Below, piece after piece: positions 51,641 through 61,300 of a stretch of DNA of 64,000 bases. Source of the stretch: Aporhodopirellula rubra (GTDB taxonomy: Bacteria > Planctomycetota > Planctomycetia > Pirellulales > Pirellulaceae); contig NZ_JACHXU010000021.1 of the NCBI RefSeq assembly GCF_014192335.1, positions 82,335-146,334 of the forward strand, in the 5' to 3' direction. A program made the translations under genes and the position numbers. The notes beneath the pieces were generated by a model, which was not told the origin of the DNA, made no database searches, and saw nothing but the letters and a program-made list of their open reading frames with translations. How positions within the stretch are numbered: position 1 is the stretch's first letter; each line of letters starts with the position of its first letter.

Positions 51641-53542
51641 GTGAAACGCAACCGACCCGCCACAACAAAACTTGCCGCCCCGCCTGGAATCGCAATCGTG
51701 TTTTACACGCTGGCGACGGTGCTGATGGTACTGGCCCTCCTGTACTTTGCCAAACCGGTATTGGTGCCGATCGCCCTGAGCGCGATGTTGGCGTTTGTGC
51801 TCTCTCCGTTGGCGATCACTTTGGAACGTTGGAGTATCCAGGGCTACCGAATCGGTCGCGTCGGATCGGTGCTCGTCGCCACCGGAGCTGCTTTTGGGTT
51901 GATTGCTCTAGCGAGTTGGGCACTGGTATCACAGGTCCAGAGCCTGGCCGCGGATCTTCCTAACCATAAGACAGAAATCAAATCGAAGATCGCTTCGCTT
52001 CGCGTCAGTGAGGATTCAACGTTTTCACGTTTGACAGACATGTTCCAAGAGTTGTTTCCCGAGGAGGGTGTCAACGCTGAAGCGGCACGAGCGAACCTTG
52101 ACGGGGGAATGAGCAAAGACGACGACTTGAGCGAGGAAGCACCGTCAACCATCATCGTCGCCGCTGCCGAAGACGGACGCATCGCGGCAGCGTCGGACAT
52201 CCTACTTCCCGTCGTAGAACCGATGGCGACCGCCGCTTTGATCATTGTGCTTGTGATGTTCTTGATGATCTGCCGCGAAGACGTTCGCTACCGAATGATT
52301 TCGCTGATCGGCGACAAGGCACTGACCGGCACGACTCGCTTGATGGTCGACACCGCGGATCGCGTCAGCAAATTCTTGCTTTACCTACTGGTCGTCAACG
52401 CCAGCTTCGGAATCTGGTTTGGCATCGGGCTTTATCTGCTGGGCGTTCCCTACGCGGCGCTGTGGGGATTCCTGACATTGTGTTTTCGATTCATTCCGTT
52501 CTTGGGAAGCCCTGCTTCGGTGCTCTTTCCGTTGCTGATCAGCATCGCGACATCCAGCGGTTGGTCGCAGCCGGCCTATGTGTTGGTATTCTTCGCCGTT
52601 TCCGAACTGATTACTGCCAACATCATCGAACCGATCGTGTTCGGAAAGACAACCGGACTAACGCCGATTGCACTCTTGATCGCGGCGTTGTTCTGGGCTT
52701 GGGTTTGGGGTCCCATTGGGCTGCTGTTGTCGACGCCTCTGACGGTTTGCTTGGTCGTGCTGGGTCAGCACCTGCCCAACCTGCGATTCTTGAAAGTATT
52801 GCTCGCCGAGCAACCGACCTTAGATGCACGACTGCAGTACTTTCAACGTCTCCTGGCCAACGATGCCAAGGGAGCAACGTCGGTCGTCGAAGCCTATCGT
52901 CAGGAAAATGGGGATGAAAACGCATTTGAGGAAGTTCTCGTGCCGGCTCTGCAATGGACGCGGCGAGAGCGTTCGGATGGGAACATCACTGCCGAGGAAG
53001 AAAGATTCATTTGGGAAGCCACGCGAGCGGAAGTCGCCAAAGCTGAGGATGCCCATGACGGCGAGACGCTAACCGAGAATTTGTATCGCGTGCTCGGCTA
53101 TCCCGTTCACCACGAATCTGAACAGATCGTGCTGTCGATGCTGCAGCACTTGCAAAATGCAACTTGCCACACGCATTGCTTTACGACGAAACAGCTTCCG
53201 TCACGCGTCTTACAGCAAATCGAGACAGAGCAGCCTGATGTCGTGTTGCTAACGGTCATGCCGCCGGGCGGTTTGCCGCAGCTGAAATTCATGTGCGAAG
53301 AGACGCGGCGTCGATCACAGCGTTCCCACATCGTGGTCGTTTATCTCGGCGAGATCGCCGATTATGACGAGCTGTTAGTGGAACTACGCGGCGACGGAGC
53401 CAGTTACCTGACCACTTCGCTTGGTCAAGCTGTCCACCAAATCGAAATGCTCCGTCAAGATGCGTTGGAAACGCAAATCGAGACGTTGATCGAATCACCA
53501 AATGGCGACGACGTGCGTGAAGGGGTGACCCATGCCGGCTAA
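51641..53542 (+). CDS. AI-2E (PerM/TqsA) family transporter with C-terminal B12-domain-like extension
   Basis: Residues about 20-400 are the AI-2E fold: LYFAKPVLVPIALSAMLAFV, LSPLAITLERW, an extended periplasmic insert (about 110-185), LVVNASFGIWFGIGLYLLGV, LWGFLTLCFRFIPFLGSPAS and PIALLIAALFWAWVWGPIGL followed by LLSTPLTVCLVVLGQHLPNL. Residues about 415-500 are helical (LLANDAKGATSVVEAYRQEN, EVLVPALQW). About 500-633 look like a B12-binding Rossmann fold (QPDVVLLTVMPPGGLP, RSHIVVVYLGEIADYDELLV, GASYLTTSLGQA) but lack the DxHxxG cobalamin motif. GTG 51641 is the start. The stop overlaps the next kinase by 11 bases, so transport and signalling may be coupled. Confidence 0.85.
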   Translation: MKRNRPATTKLAAPPGIAIVFYTLATVLMVLALLYFAKPVLVPIALSAMLAFVLSPLAITLERWSIQGYRIGRVGSVLVATGAAFGLIALASWALVSQVQSLAADLPNHKTEIKSKIASLRVSEDSTFSRLTDMFQELFPEEGVNAEAARANLDGGMSKDDDLSEEAPSTIIVAAAEDGRIAAASDILLPVVEPMATAALIIVLVMFLMICREDVRYRMISLIGDKALTGTTRLMVDTADRVSKFLLYLLVVNASFGIWFGIGLYLLGVPYAALWGFLTLCFRFIPFLGSPASVLFPLLISIATSSGWSQPAYVLVFFAVSELITANIIEPIVFGKTTGLTPIALLIAALFWAWVWGPIGLLLSTPLTVCLVVLGQHLPNLRFLKVLLAEQPTLDARLQYFQRLLANDAKGATSVVEAYRQENGDENAFEEVLVPALQWTRRERSDGNITAEEERFIWEATRAEVAKAEDAHDGETLTENLYRVLGYPVHHESEQIVLSMLQHLQNATCHTHCFTTKQLPSRVLQQIETEQPDVVLLTVMPPGGLPQLKFMCEETRRRSQRSHIVVVYLGEIADYDELLVELRGDGASYLTTSLGQAVHQIEMLRQDALETQIETLIESPNGDDVREGVTHAG

Positions 53543-56192
53543 TACAACTCCACTCGAAAAGCTGGGCCGAGATTGGACGCGTTGGCTCGCCCCGACCGGA
53601 TTAATGATCGCGCTAGCGATGTTGCTGCTCACCGGACTGGCGACCTATCGCAACGTGCGTGAGTTTGCGGATTCGGCCGAGTGGGTGGTTCATACCCGCG
53701 AGGTGCTTGCGTCTCTGGAAGCGCTCTCGTCAGACTTATCCGAGGCAGAATCGACGGCCCGAGCATTCTACTTGACCAACGAAGACCGCTACCGCGATGA
53801 ATACCAGACCTCGATCGTGGACGCTCGCGAACACGAAGCAGCCTTGCTCGAACAAACCAAGGACAACGCTGTCCAGCATGCACGGATGAGGGAGCTGTCG
53901 GCACTGATCGAACCGAAAATCCTCTCGATGTCAACCTATGCATCCGCAGATTCCATCTCGGCGGAAGATGACCTTTGGCGTTCGCAGACGTTGAGGAATG
54001 ACTCATCTCTGATGCGTGAGATCCGCGATCGCGTCGCAGAATTGAACGAAGCCGAACGGAAGCTTTTGGTCGAGCGAACGGAGAATTATCGGAGCATGAT
54101 GTGGCAAACTCGCTGGGCCGTGATCGCGTCGACTTTACTCGCCACTGCCCTCGTCGTAGGCACGTACCTATTGCTTCGTCGGCACTGGCGACTAAGCGAT
54201 CTGTCGACGACGTCGGAACGGCGACACCATCGCGAGAAAGACGAATTGGCGAGGTACAACCAACGACTGCTCGAATCGACCGGCGAAGGCATCTATGGCA
54301 TCGACGCGAACGGTCGATGCACATTCATTAATCGTGCAGGTGCTCTACTGCTAGGCGGTAAGCCAGCAGATTTCCAGGACAAAGACATGCACGCGGTGGT
54401 CCACTATGCCAAACCCGACGGGACCGTGTATGAATTGCAGGAGTGCCCGATCTACCGTTCGATGCGGACCGGAGATGGTTGCCGCGTCGACGACGAAGTG
54501 TTCTGGAGACTCGATGGCAAATCCGTACCGGTTGAGTACTCGTCGTTCCCGCTGCGTGGCACTGGCGTAGATTCGGAACTGATAGAAGGTGCCGTCGTTA
54601 CGTTCGCCGGCATCTCGGCGCGGTTGCGCTCCCAGAACGAGCTACGCGAAGCGAAGGAACTCGCCGAGGCAGCCAACGAATCGAAATCGCAATTCTTGGC
54701 CAACATGAGTCATGAACTTCGCACGCCGCTGAACGCCGTCATCATGTACAGCGAATTGCTGGCCGAGGAAGCCGAAGATCACAACGTGCCCAGCTTCATT
54801 CCCGACCTAAAACGCATCCGTTTTGCGGGAAAGCACTTGTTGGAATTGGTCAACGGGGTTTTGGACCTGTCCAAAGTTGAAGCGGGCAAGATGGAAGTCT
54901 TCGCCGAGCAGTTTTCAGTTCCGAAAATGATCGAAGAAGTCATCGCGACGGTGGAGCCGCTTGTCGAGAAGAACCGCAACGTGATTCACTTTGAAATTTT
55001 CGATGGTGTTGACGAAATTCAAGGCGACGTAACCAAGCTTCGCCAAGTGCTCTACAACTTGCTAGCCAACGCCAGCAAGTTTACCGAAGACGGAAAGATC
55101 ACGGTGAGAGTGGGGCAGAACGTCGAGCAAAACAAGTTGATCATCGACGTCGAAGACACCGGAATCGGGATGACAGAAGAACAGGTCGATCGACTGTTTC
55201 AGCCGTTCATGCAAGCGGACGCGTCGACAACCCGAAAGTATGGCGGCACAGGCTTGGGACTGGCGATCATTAAACGTTTCACCGATTTGATGCTTGGCAA
55301 CGTCAGCGTCGCGAGCGTCAAGGGCGAGGGAACCACGTTCACGGTTACCGTGCCCACCAAGCTTAACAGTACGCCGCAGGCGGTTTCGCCGATGGAGAAC
55401 GCCGCTCCGACTGCCGAAATGAGCATGGTTGGAAACGAGGGAGCGAGCGTTGTGTTGGTGATCGACGATGATCCGGCTGTTCGCGACATCCTGACTCGCG
55501 TTTTGATTAACGAAGGCATTCGCCCGATCACGGCAATGGATGGTGAAGACGGATTGCTCAAGGCTCGCGAGCATCGGCCTGATTTAATCATCCTGGACGT
55601 GAACATGCCGAAGGTGGATGGATGGTCCGTGCTCAGCACACTTAAGGCGGATGATGAACTGGCCGATATTCCCGTCGTGATGCAATCGGTCCAAGACGAT
55701 CGTGACCTCGGTTTTATGCTTGGCGCGTCGGAGTATTTAGTCAAACCTGTAAACCGTGATCGCTTGCTCTCCATGTTGCAAAAATATCTCCGTGATGGTG
55801 AAGGCACCGTCTTGATCGTCGACGACGATGAACCAACTCGACGGGCAATCCAGCGGACGCTCAGCACGCAAAGCTGGGACATCGTGCAAGCGATTCATGG
55901 CGCCGACGCCGTCGACCGAATGCACGAAAAAATTCCGTCGGTCATTCTGCTGGACCTGATGATGCCGACGATGGATGGTTTTGAGTTTCTGGACATCCTC
56001 AAAAGCAATCCGTTGTGGCAGAATGTGCCGGTGGTCGTGATGACCGCCAAAGAACTGACCAACGACGATCGCGAGCGGCTCGCCGGCGGCGTTGAAAGAG
56101 TGCTTGCCAAGAGTGGCTTGGACCGTCATCGCTTTCTCGACGAAGTTCGCCGAATTGTCCAATCCGTGGCAAAGCCAACACCAACCGTCTGA
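53532..56192 (+). CDS. Hybrid histidine kinase: CHASE3-PAS-HisKA-HATPase-2 receivers
   Basis: The 886-residue protein has a first transmembrane helix (about 20-40), a CHASE3 periplasmic sensor (about 45-175; SDLSEAESTARAFYLTNEDR), a second helix (about 195-217), PAS (about 245-365), HisKA with His394 in FLANMSHELRTPLNAVIMYS, HATPase (NLLANASKFTED, DTGIGMTEEQVDRLF, GGTGLGLAI) and two receivers. Receiver 1 has VIDDDPAVRDIL and LDVNMPKVDGW; receiver 2 has VDDDEPTRRAIQ and LDLMMPTMDGF. Both keep the phospho-accepting Asp. CHASE3 senses small extracellular signals. It overlaps the AI-2E-type transporter gene, suggesting a sensor pair. Confidence 0.93.
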   Translation: MPANTTPLEKLGRDWTRWLAPTGLMIALAMLLLTGLATYRNVREFADSAEWVVHTREVLASLEALSSDLSEAESTARAFYLTNEDRYRDEYQTSIVDAREHEAALLEQTKDNAVQHARMRELSALIEPKILSMSTYASADSISAEDDLWRSQTLRNDSSLMREIRDRVAELNEAERKLLVERTENYRSMMWQTRWAVIASTLLATALVVGTYLLLRRHWRLSDLSTTSERRHHREKDELARYNQRLLESTGEGIYGIDANGRCTFINRAGALLLGGKPADFQDKDMHAVVHYAKPDGTVYELQECPIYRSMRTGDGCRVDDEVFWRLDGKSVPVEYSSFPLRGTGVDSELIEGAVVTFAGISARLRSQNELREAKELAEAANESKSQFLANMSHELRTPLNAVIMYSELLAEEAEDHNVPSFIPDLKRIRFAGKHLLELVNGVLDLSKVEAGKMEVFAEQFSVPKMIEEVIATVEPLVEKNRNVIHFEIFDGVDEIQGDVTKLRQVLYNLLANASKFTEDGKITVRVGQNVEQNKLIIDVEDTGIGMTEEQVDRLFQPFMQADASTTRKYGGTGLGLAIIKRFTDLMLGNVSVASVKGEGTTFTVTVPTKLNSTPQAVSPMENAAPTAEMSMVGNEGASVVLVIDDDPAVRDILTRVLINEGIRPITAMDGEDGLLKAREHRPDLIILDVNMPKVDGWSVLSTLKADDELADIPVVMQSVQDDRDLGFMLGASEYLVKPVNRDRLLSMLQKYLRDGEGTVLIVDDDEPTRRAIQRTLSTQSWDIVQAIHGADAVDRMHEKIPSVILLDLMMPTMDGFEFLDILKSNPLWQNVPVVVMTAKELTNDDRERLAGGVERVLAKSGLDRHRFLDEVRRIVQSVAKPTPTV

Positions 56193-56278
56193 CCCGACGC
56201 CGAAGACGAGGCTTCGCCCTACGAATCTCCCCGTCGGCGTCGCTTCCAACGATGAACCAAACCCAACTCGGAACCACC

Positions 56279-56635
56279 ATGCCACGAATCCTGATCGTCG
56301 ACGATAACGAAGACAACCGTGACGTACTCGCCCGACGTCTGCAACGCCGTGGCTTTGACGTCACTGTCGCCGTTGGAGGCCGCGAAGGGGTTGCTCAAGC
56401 GGAAACCGATGAACCCGACATCGTGCTGATGGACATGAACATGCCCGTTCTTGATGGCTGGGAAGCAACCCGTCAAATACGCACCGCGGGGAACTCGGTA
56501 CCCATCATCGCCCTCACCGCTCACGCCATGAACGGTGACCGTGAACGGGCCATTGAAGCGGGCTGCACGGATTATCACACGAAACCCGTGGAACTGGACG
56601 AACTTCTCTGCCTGATCGAAAAACTGCTTGGTTAA
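56279..56635 (+). CDS. Single-domain response regulator
   Basis: The 118-residue receiver reads MPRILIVDDNEDNRDVLARR (acidic pocket DD), DIVLMDMNMPVLDGWEATRQ (phospho-Asp) and DYHTKPVELDELL (Lys). No output domain. An ATG at 56252 would add 9 residues. It follows the CHASE3 kinase by about 85 bases and is the likely diffusible phospho-acceptor of that phosphorelay (inference). Confidence 0.9.
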   Translation: MPRILIVDDNEDNRDVLARRLQRRGFDVTVAVGGREGVAQAETDEPDIVLMDMNMPVLDGWEATRQIRTAGNSVPIIALTAHAMNGDRERAIEAGCTDYHTKPVELDELLCLIEKLLG

Positions 56636-56644
56636 GCCGCTCGG

Positions 56645-57334
56645 CTACTTCAATTCCGGCAAGATCAATCGCTGGTCCGCATGTTCGGCGACGAACGCTT
56701 TCAGAGACTTCTCTTGCTCTTCGACAGCGTTCTTTGCGGAACGTTGCACTTCATCATCTGCACGCTCGGTAAACATCTTCGGCACCTTGACGACGACTTC
56801 TATACGGACCTCCACTTCGACGATGGTCTTCACACCATCGCCGCGAGCGGTAAGGTTGGTTTGATATCTCTTCAGATTTCCCGCCGGAGCGGTAGACTTG
56901 GTTTCGACCATCATGGATTCGGTTCCAACATCCGCATGCTGTTCGAGTTTCAATTCCGTCGCGTCAATCGCCGGATCGTTCAGTTCGACCGTGATTCGCT
57001 TCACGGCTGACAAATCGGACTTGGACTTCCCGCGGATCGCATTGAGCAGAGGGCGTTCGTCACCGCTGGTGTCCACTTGCAGATCGTCCATGGTTTCGTC
57101 AATCAACTTCATACCAACCTGGTCGATCATCGCCCGCGTTGCATTCTTACGCACCATGATCTGCCGAAATTTTTCATAGTCGCAGTCAACGATAAAGTTC
57201 GTTGAATGGTTCCCGTCTGCGGAATGCTCGACCGATGCGAGGTTCCAGGCGACCACCGCCATACCAGAGAAAGCAATCACCGTTGCGATTGCAATAAACG
57301 CGAGTTTTTTTGCCGATCGGTCGATTGTTGTCAT
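56645..57334 (-). CDS. Single-helix membrane-anchored protein, unknown
   Basis: From ATG 57334 the 229-residue product has an N-terminal anchor (KKLAFIAIATVIAFSGMAVV) and a mixed alpha/beta part: FIVDCDYEKFRQIMVRKNAT, AVKRITVELNDPAID, VEVEVRIEVVVKVPKMFTER and a final coiled region (EEQEKSLKAFVAEHADQRLI). The two-layer beta pattern could be a START/SRPBCC-like fold, but I cannot confirm it. The longer ORF start at 57394 is not needed. Confidence 0.6.
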   Translation of the reverse strand: MTTIDRSAKKLAFIAIATVIAFSGMAVVAWNLASVEHSADGNHSTNFIVDCDYEKFRQIMVRKNATRAMIDQVGMKLIDETMDDLQVDTSGDERPLLNAIRGKSKSDLSAVKRITVELNDPAIDATELKLEQHADVGTESMMVETKSTAPAGNLKRYQTNLTARGDGVKTIVEVEVRIEVVVKVPKMFTERADDEVQRSAKNAVEEQEKSLKAFVAEHADQRLILPELK

Positions 57335-57537
57335 TGCCGTGGGTTCGTTGGTGGGCGATTGAGCGTGGACGCGGATCTCAACCGGACAGGGCAATCACTG
57401 TGCCATGTCAATTAACATCAGTGGCAAAAATTTTTGGCACGGCAATCGCTTACGTCCGCTGAATCATATCGCGTAGAGTGGCTTTTCAACCAAGCTAATT
57501 CGGTTCTCGCCCGCCCACCATCGAAGCAGCATCAACG

Positions 57538-58146
57538 ATGAACGTACACACAGAATCCCTTGATCGCCGCAACTATTGGGCACACGCGACTGCCGTGTTC
57601 TTGGAATGGATTCGCAAGCCCTCTCAAGTCGCTTCTTTGGTGCCCAGCAGCTCGGCATTGACCCGGCGGATTGCCGATCGTAGCTGCGTTCGTGAGGCAT
57701 CTAAAATTGTCGAGCTTGGGCCGGGAACGGGCGGGACCACGGAGGCGCTGCTCTCCTCCGCCAGTCCGAATTGCCGAGTGCTTGCGATTGAGAAGGCTGC
57801 GAACTTCATCGGACCGCTTAAAGCGATTGGCGACCCTCGTTTGATCGTCGAGAATGACGACGTCGTCGGTCTGGGGCGATTGCTGTTGATGCATGAGATG
57901 ACGTCGCCGGATGTCATCGTATCGGGGATCCCATTCTCGTGCCTTTCGCAACAAGTTGCCTTCGACCTGATCAAGTCGATCCATCGCAATTTGGCCGACG
58001 GTGGGACGTTTGTTGCTTATCAATTCCGACGTGATGTTGCCCATTTTGCTCGACCGCATTTTGGCGAGCCTAATTCTAAAATAGTTTGGTTCAACTTTCC
58101 GCCGTTACGGGTCTTCACATGGACGAAGCCAACATCGCTCAAGTGA
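57538..58146 (+). CDS. PmtA-like phospholipid N-methyltransferase / SAM methyltransferase
   Basis: The 202-residue protein has SLVPSSSALTRRIADRSCVR and the SAM-binding motif I KIVELGPGTGGTTEALLSSA, then RVLAIEKAANF and DVIVSGIPFSCLSQQVAFDL. The order SSxxLxRxI - VELGPGTG - SGIPF is that of PmtA-like phospholipid N-methyltransferases, which are relatives of rRNA dimethylases. KsgA-type residues for RNA binding were not seen. A role in membrane phospholipid modification is inferred. Confidence 0.75.
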   Translation: MNVHTESLDRRNYWAHATAVFLEWIRKPSQVASLVPSSSALTRRIADRSCVREASKIVELGPGTGGTTEALLSSASPNCRVLAIEKAANFIGPLKAIGDPRLIVENDDVVGLGRLLLMHEMTSPDVIVSGIPFSCLSQQVAFDLIKSIHRNLADGGTFVAYQFRRDVAHFARPHFGEPNSKIVWFNFPPLRVFTWTKPTSLK

Positions 58147-58325
58147 TTCAAGCCTTCCGCGCGAGAGGAGGTACGTTGACTGGCATCAACACACAGTGCC
58201 AACGCAGTATCCTAAGCGGTGCAGAAGAGGCCGAGAACTTTCTGGCCGATTCGCCGTTCCATACTTGAACTGGACTTTGCCTATGAACGGCGTCGCGTGA
58301 AGCTTGCAAGGTCGGCGACGGCGAT

Positions 58326-61300
58326 TTAGTCGCGAATTAATTGCCACAGCACGGTCAGCAGTTCGGCTTGGTCGATGGGCTTGGGGACAAAGCGGTCGCA
58401 CCCCGCGTCGAGGCTGGCTGTCTGTTCTTCCTGCATCGTACTGGCTGTCATCGCAATGATAGGTAACTTGACGCCACGTTCTCTTATCTCTCGAGCAGCT
58501 TGGTAACCATCCAAAACCGGCATCTGCATGTCAAGGATTAATGCGTCGTAAATGCTGGCCTGGGCCTGAATGCGATCGACTGCCAACCGCCCATTGTCGA
58601 CGACGTCCACCTGGACTTCCTCACGCGAGAGAATTTTTTCGACCAGAAACTGGATTCCGCGCGTGTCTTCGGCCAATAAGACTCGTTTACCAGCAAGCGG
58701 CTTCTCGGCGGCCGGATAGTCAAAGTCGCTTGAACTTTGATCCGCATCGGACGCGACGGCAGCATTGACCGGCAAGCGGAGCGTGAATCGACTGCCCACG
58801 CCTCTTTCGCTTTCGACCAGTAGTTCACCATCCATCCGTTCGGCAATACGACGGCTGATCGCCAAACCCAGGCCAGCGCCTCGCACTCGCCGCGTCGAAG
58901 TGGGTGAGGATTGTGTGTAAGGATCGAACACACTGCTGAGCATTGAATTTTCAATTCCAACACCCGAGTCAATGACGCGGATTGACAGACGTTCGTTCTC
59001 CGACGTTGTCTCGAGGCGAACTTCGCCTTCGTCCGTAAACTTAATTGCGTTGGAGATTAGGTTTTCGATGATTTGGCGTACACGGGTGGGGTCCAGCGAC
59101 ACAAGCATCGACGGTAACTCACTCAGTTCAACGACGAACCGCAGACCGACACCAGCCGCTACGGGAGCAAACGCTCGCTCGATTTCCTGCAACAGGCTTT
59201 GCAGATCCGTGGGCACAGCATTGATGGCGAGTTTGCCGGATTCAACCTTTGATAAGTCCATCAGGTCATTTAGAAGCGTGGTCACGAAGAGGCCGCTGTC
59301 GCGGATCGACACCGCCATGGCTTCCTGCTCCGGCGTTAGCTTCTGCTCGATCAACAATTCGGCCATTCCGATCACGGAGGTCATCGGCGTCCGGACATCA
59401 TGGCTGACGTTCGCCAAGAAGGTGGTCTTCATGTCGCTAACCTGACGCGTTTCACGAATCAGCTCTTCAAGTCGTCGTTGGACGCCCTTTTCGTTGCTGA
59501 TGACGTGCCCCATGATCGAAAAATAGCGAACGCGTCCGACTTCGTCGCGGTGCGATGTAATGAGTTCCGAAATGGGTAAACGATTGCCCTTACGATCGAC
59601 CAATTCGGTCTCCCCATTCCAGTGCCCCGTTCGTGTTGCATCGGGAACACCTTCGGTCATCACGCGGTCTCGTGATTCGGGCGAGTGCAAATCGCCGATG
59701 GTGACGCCAGACAAATCCTCGTCGAGCCCCATTCCGGTCAGCAAGCGGCCAGCCCGGTTGATCGACATCATGCGGCCCAAAGCATCGCAAGTGCCTATGA
59801 AATCGCTCGCATTTTCGACAATGTCGGAAATTCGGATGAGCTCTTCGAGTCGATTGTCGTCGTAAATCTGAATAGCCAACGACTTTGCTACCGCCATCAA
59901 AGTCGAACGAACTTCATCCAATTCCTCGTTTTCTGGAATCGCCACCAACACACCGATGACACCAACGCAATTTTCTTTATGAATCAACGGCTTAAGAATC
60001 AATCGCCATGGCCGCCCCGGATCGTGGTTCCGCCGATTGTCGCCTGCGCTGTCTTGTGAAGCGGCGGGCGGTGGAGCCTTCTGAATGGCACGCTGGACCT
60101 GTTTCCCAGTCGCACGCACCCTCGCTGCAAGGTTCGGCAAGTCCAGTCGGTTGTCTTTGAGCCATTGATCTTCAAAGTCGCCAAAGCTGGAAAACTCGTC
60201 ATTCAGCTCGCCCGTCAAGCCGTCCACTCGCCAAATCCACAGACATCGCGATTTCATCGTTTCCGATGCGACGTCCGCTAATTCACGCCACCCTTCACGG
60301 CGTTTGCCATCGACAAACGAATTTGCCCGAACCTGTTCCTCGAACTTTCTTAGTCGTGATTGTCGTCTATAGGATGTAATGTCACGCTCAATGGACGAAA
60401 TACCGACGATGCCATGGCTACCGAATACCGGCGACAACCTAGCCATGATGTCCAAACGAGTGCCATCACGGGTCACACGTTCGGAATCCAATTGTGTCGA
60501 TACTTGGTCGCTACGAACCTGTTCGATACGCATCGCCATTGTGCCTCGTTCTTCGCGTGGCACAACCAAGTCGTAAAAATTTCGGCCGATCGCTTCTTCG
60601 TGACTCCAACCATACAGCGACGTCGCGGCGGGATTCCACTGCGTGATCGAACAGGCCAGATCCATCGCGATGATACAATCGGCGGTCGATTCAACGATCG
60701 ACGCCCAACGTTTCGCGGCGTCCTCCTTCTGTCGGATGTTAGTTGAATCCACATAGTTCACAACGACCCCGTCAGCAATAGTGGAAGAATCGAAGGGTGT
60801 CACATGAACGGAGAAGACGCGGCCGTCAGGGAGTTCAAGTTCTTGGTCGACTGACGTCCGTTCATCCAGCACACCACGAAACGCGTCTAGCAACCGCTCT
60901 GGAACGAACGGAGTTTGAAAGCTGGTAATTGGCCGCCCCATGTCGACCGTTCGCAGCCCAAACTGCAATGCCAAGTTGGGGGTGAATCGACGAATGCAAA
61001 GATCTTTGTCAAGAAACAAGACCGACACCTCGCTGGCCCGTAGCAGATTGTCCATGTCATCATCGGCGTCCTGCAACTGAGCAATTTTGCGGTGATATTC
61101 CGCATTTACCGTATGCAGTTCCTCATTAACCGACTGAAGTTCCTCGTTCGTGCTTTGCAACTCCTCGTTGCTGGATACCATCTCTTCATTGGTTGCCTGA
61201 AGTTCCTCGTTACTCGATTCGAGTTCCTCAATGGTTGCTTGCAGATTTTCGCGAGTGAAGGAAAGCTCGTTCTGTAAGACCGACAAACTATCCGAGGTTT

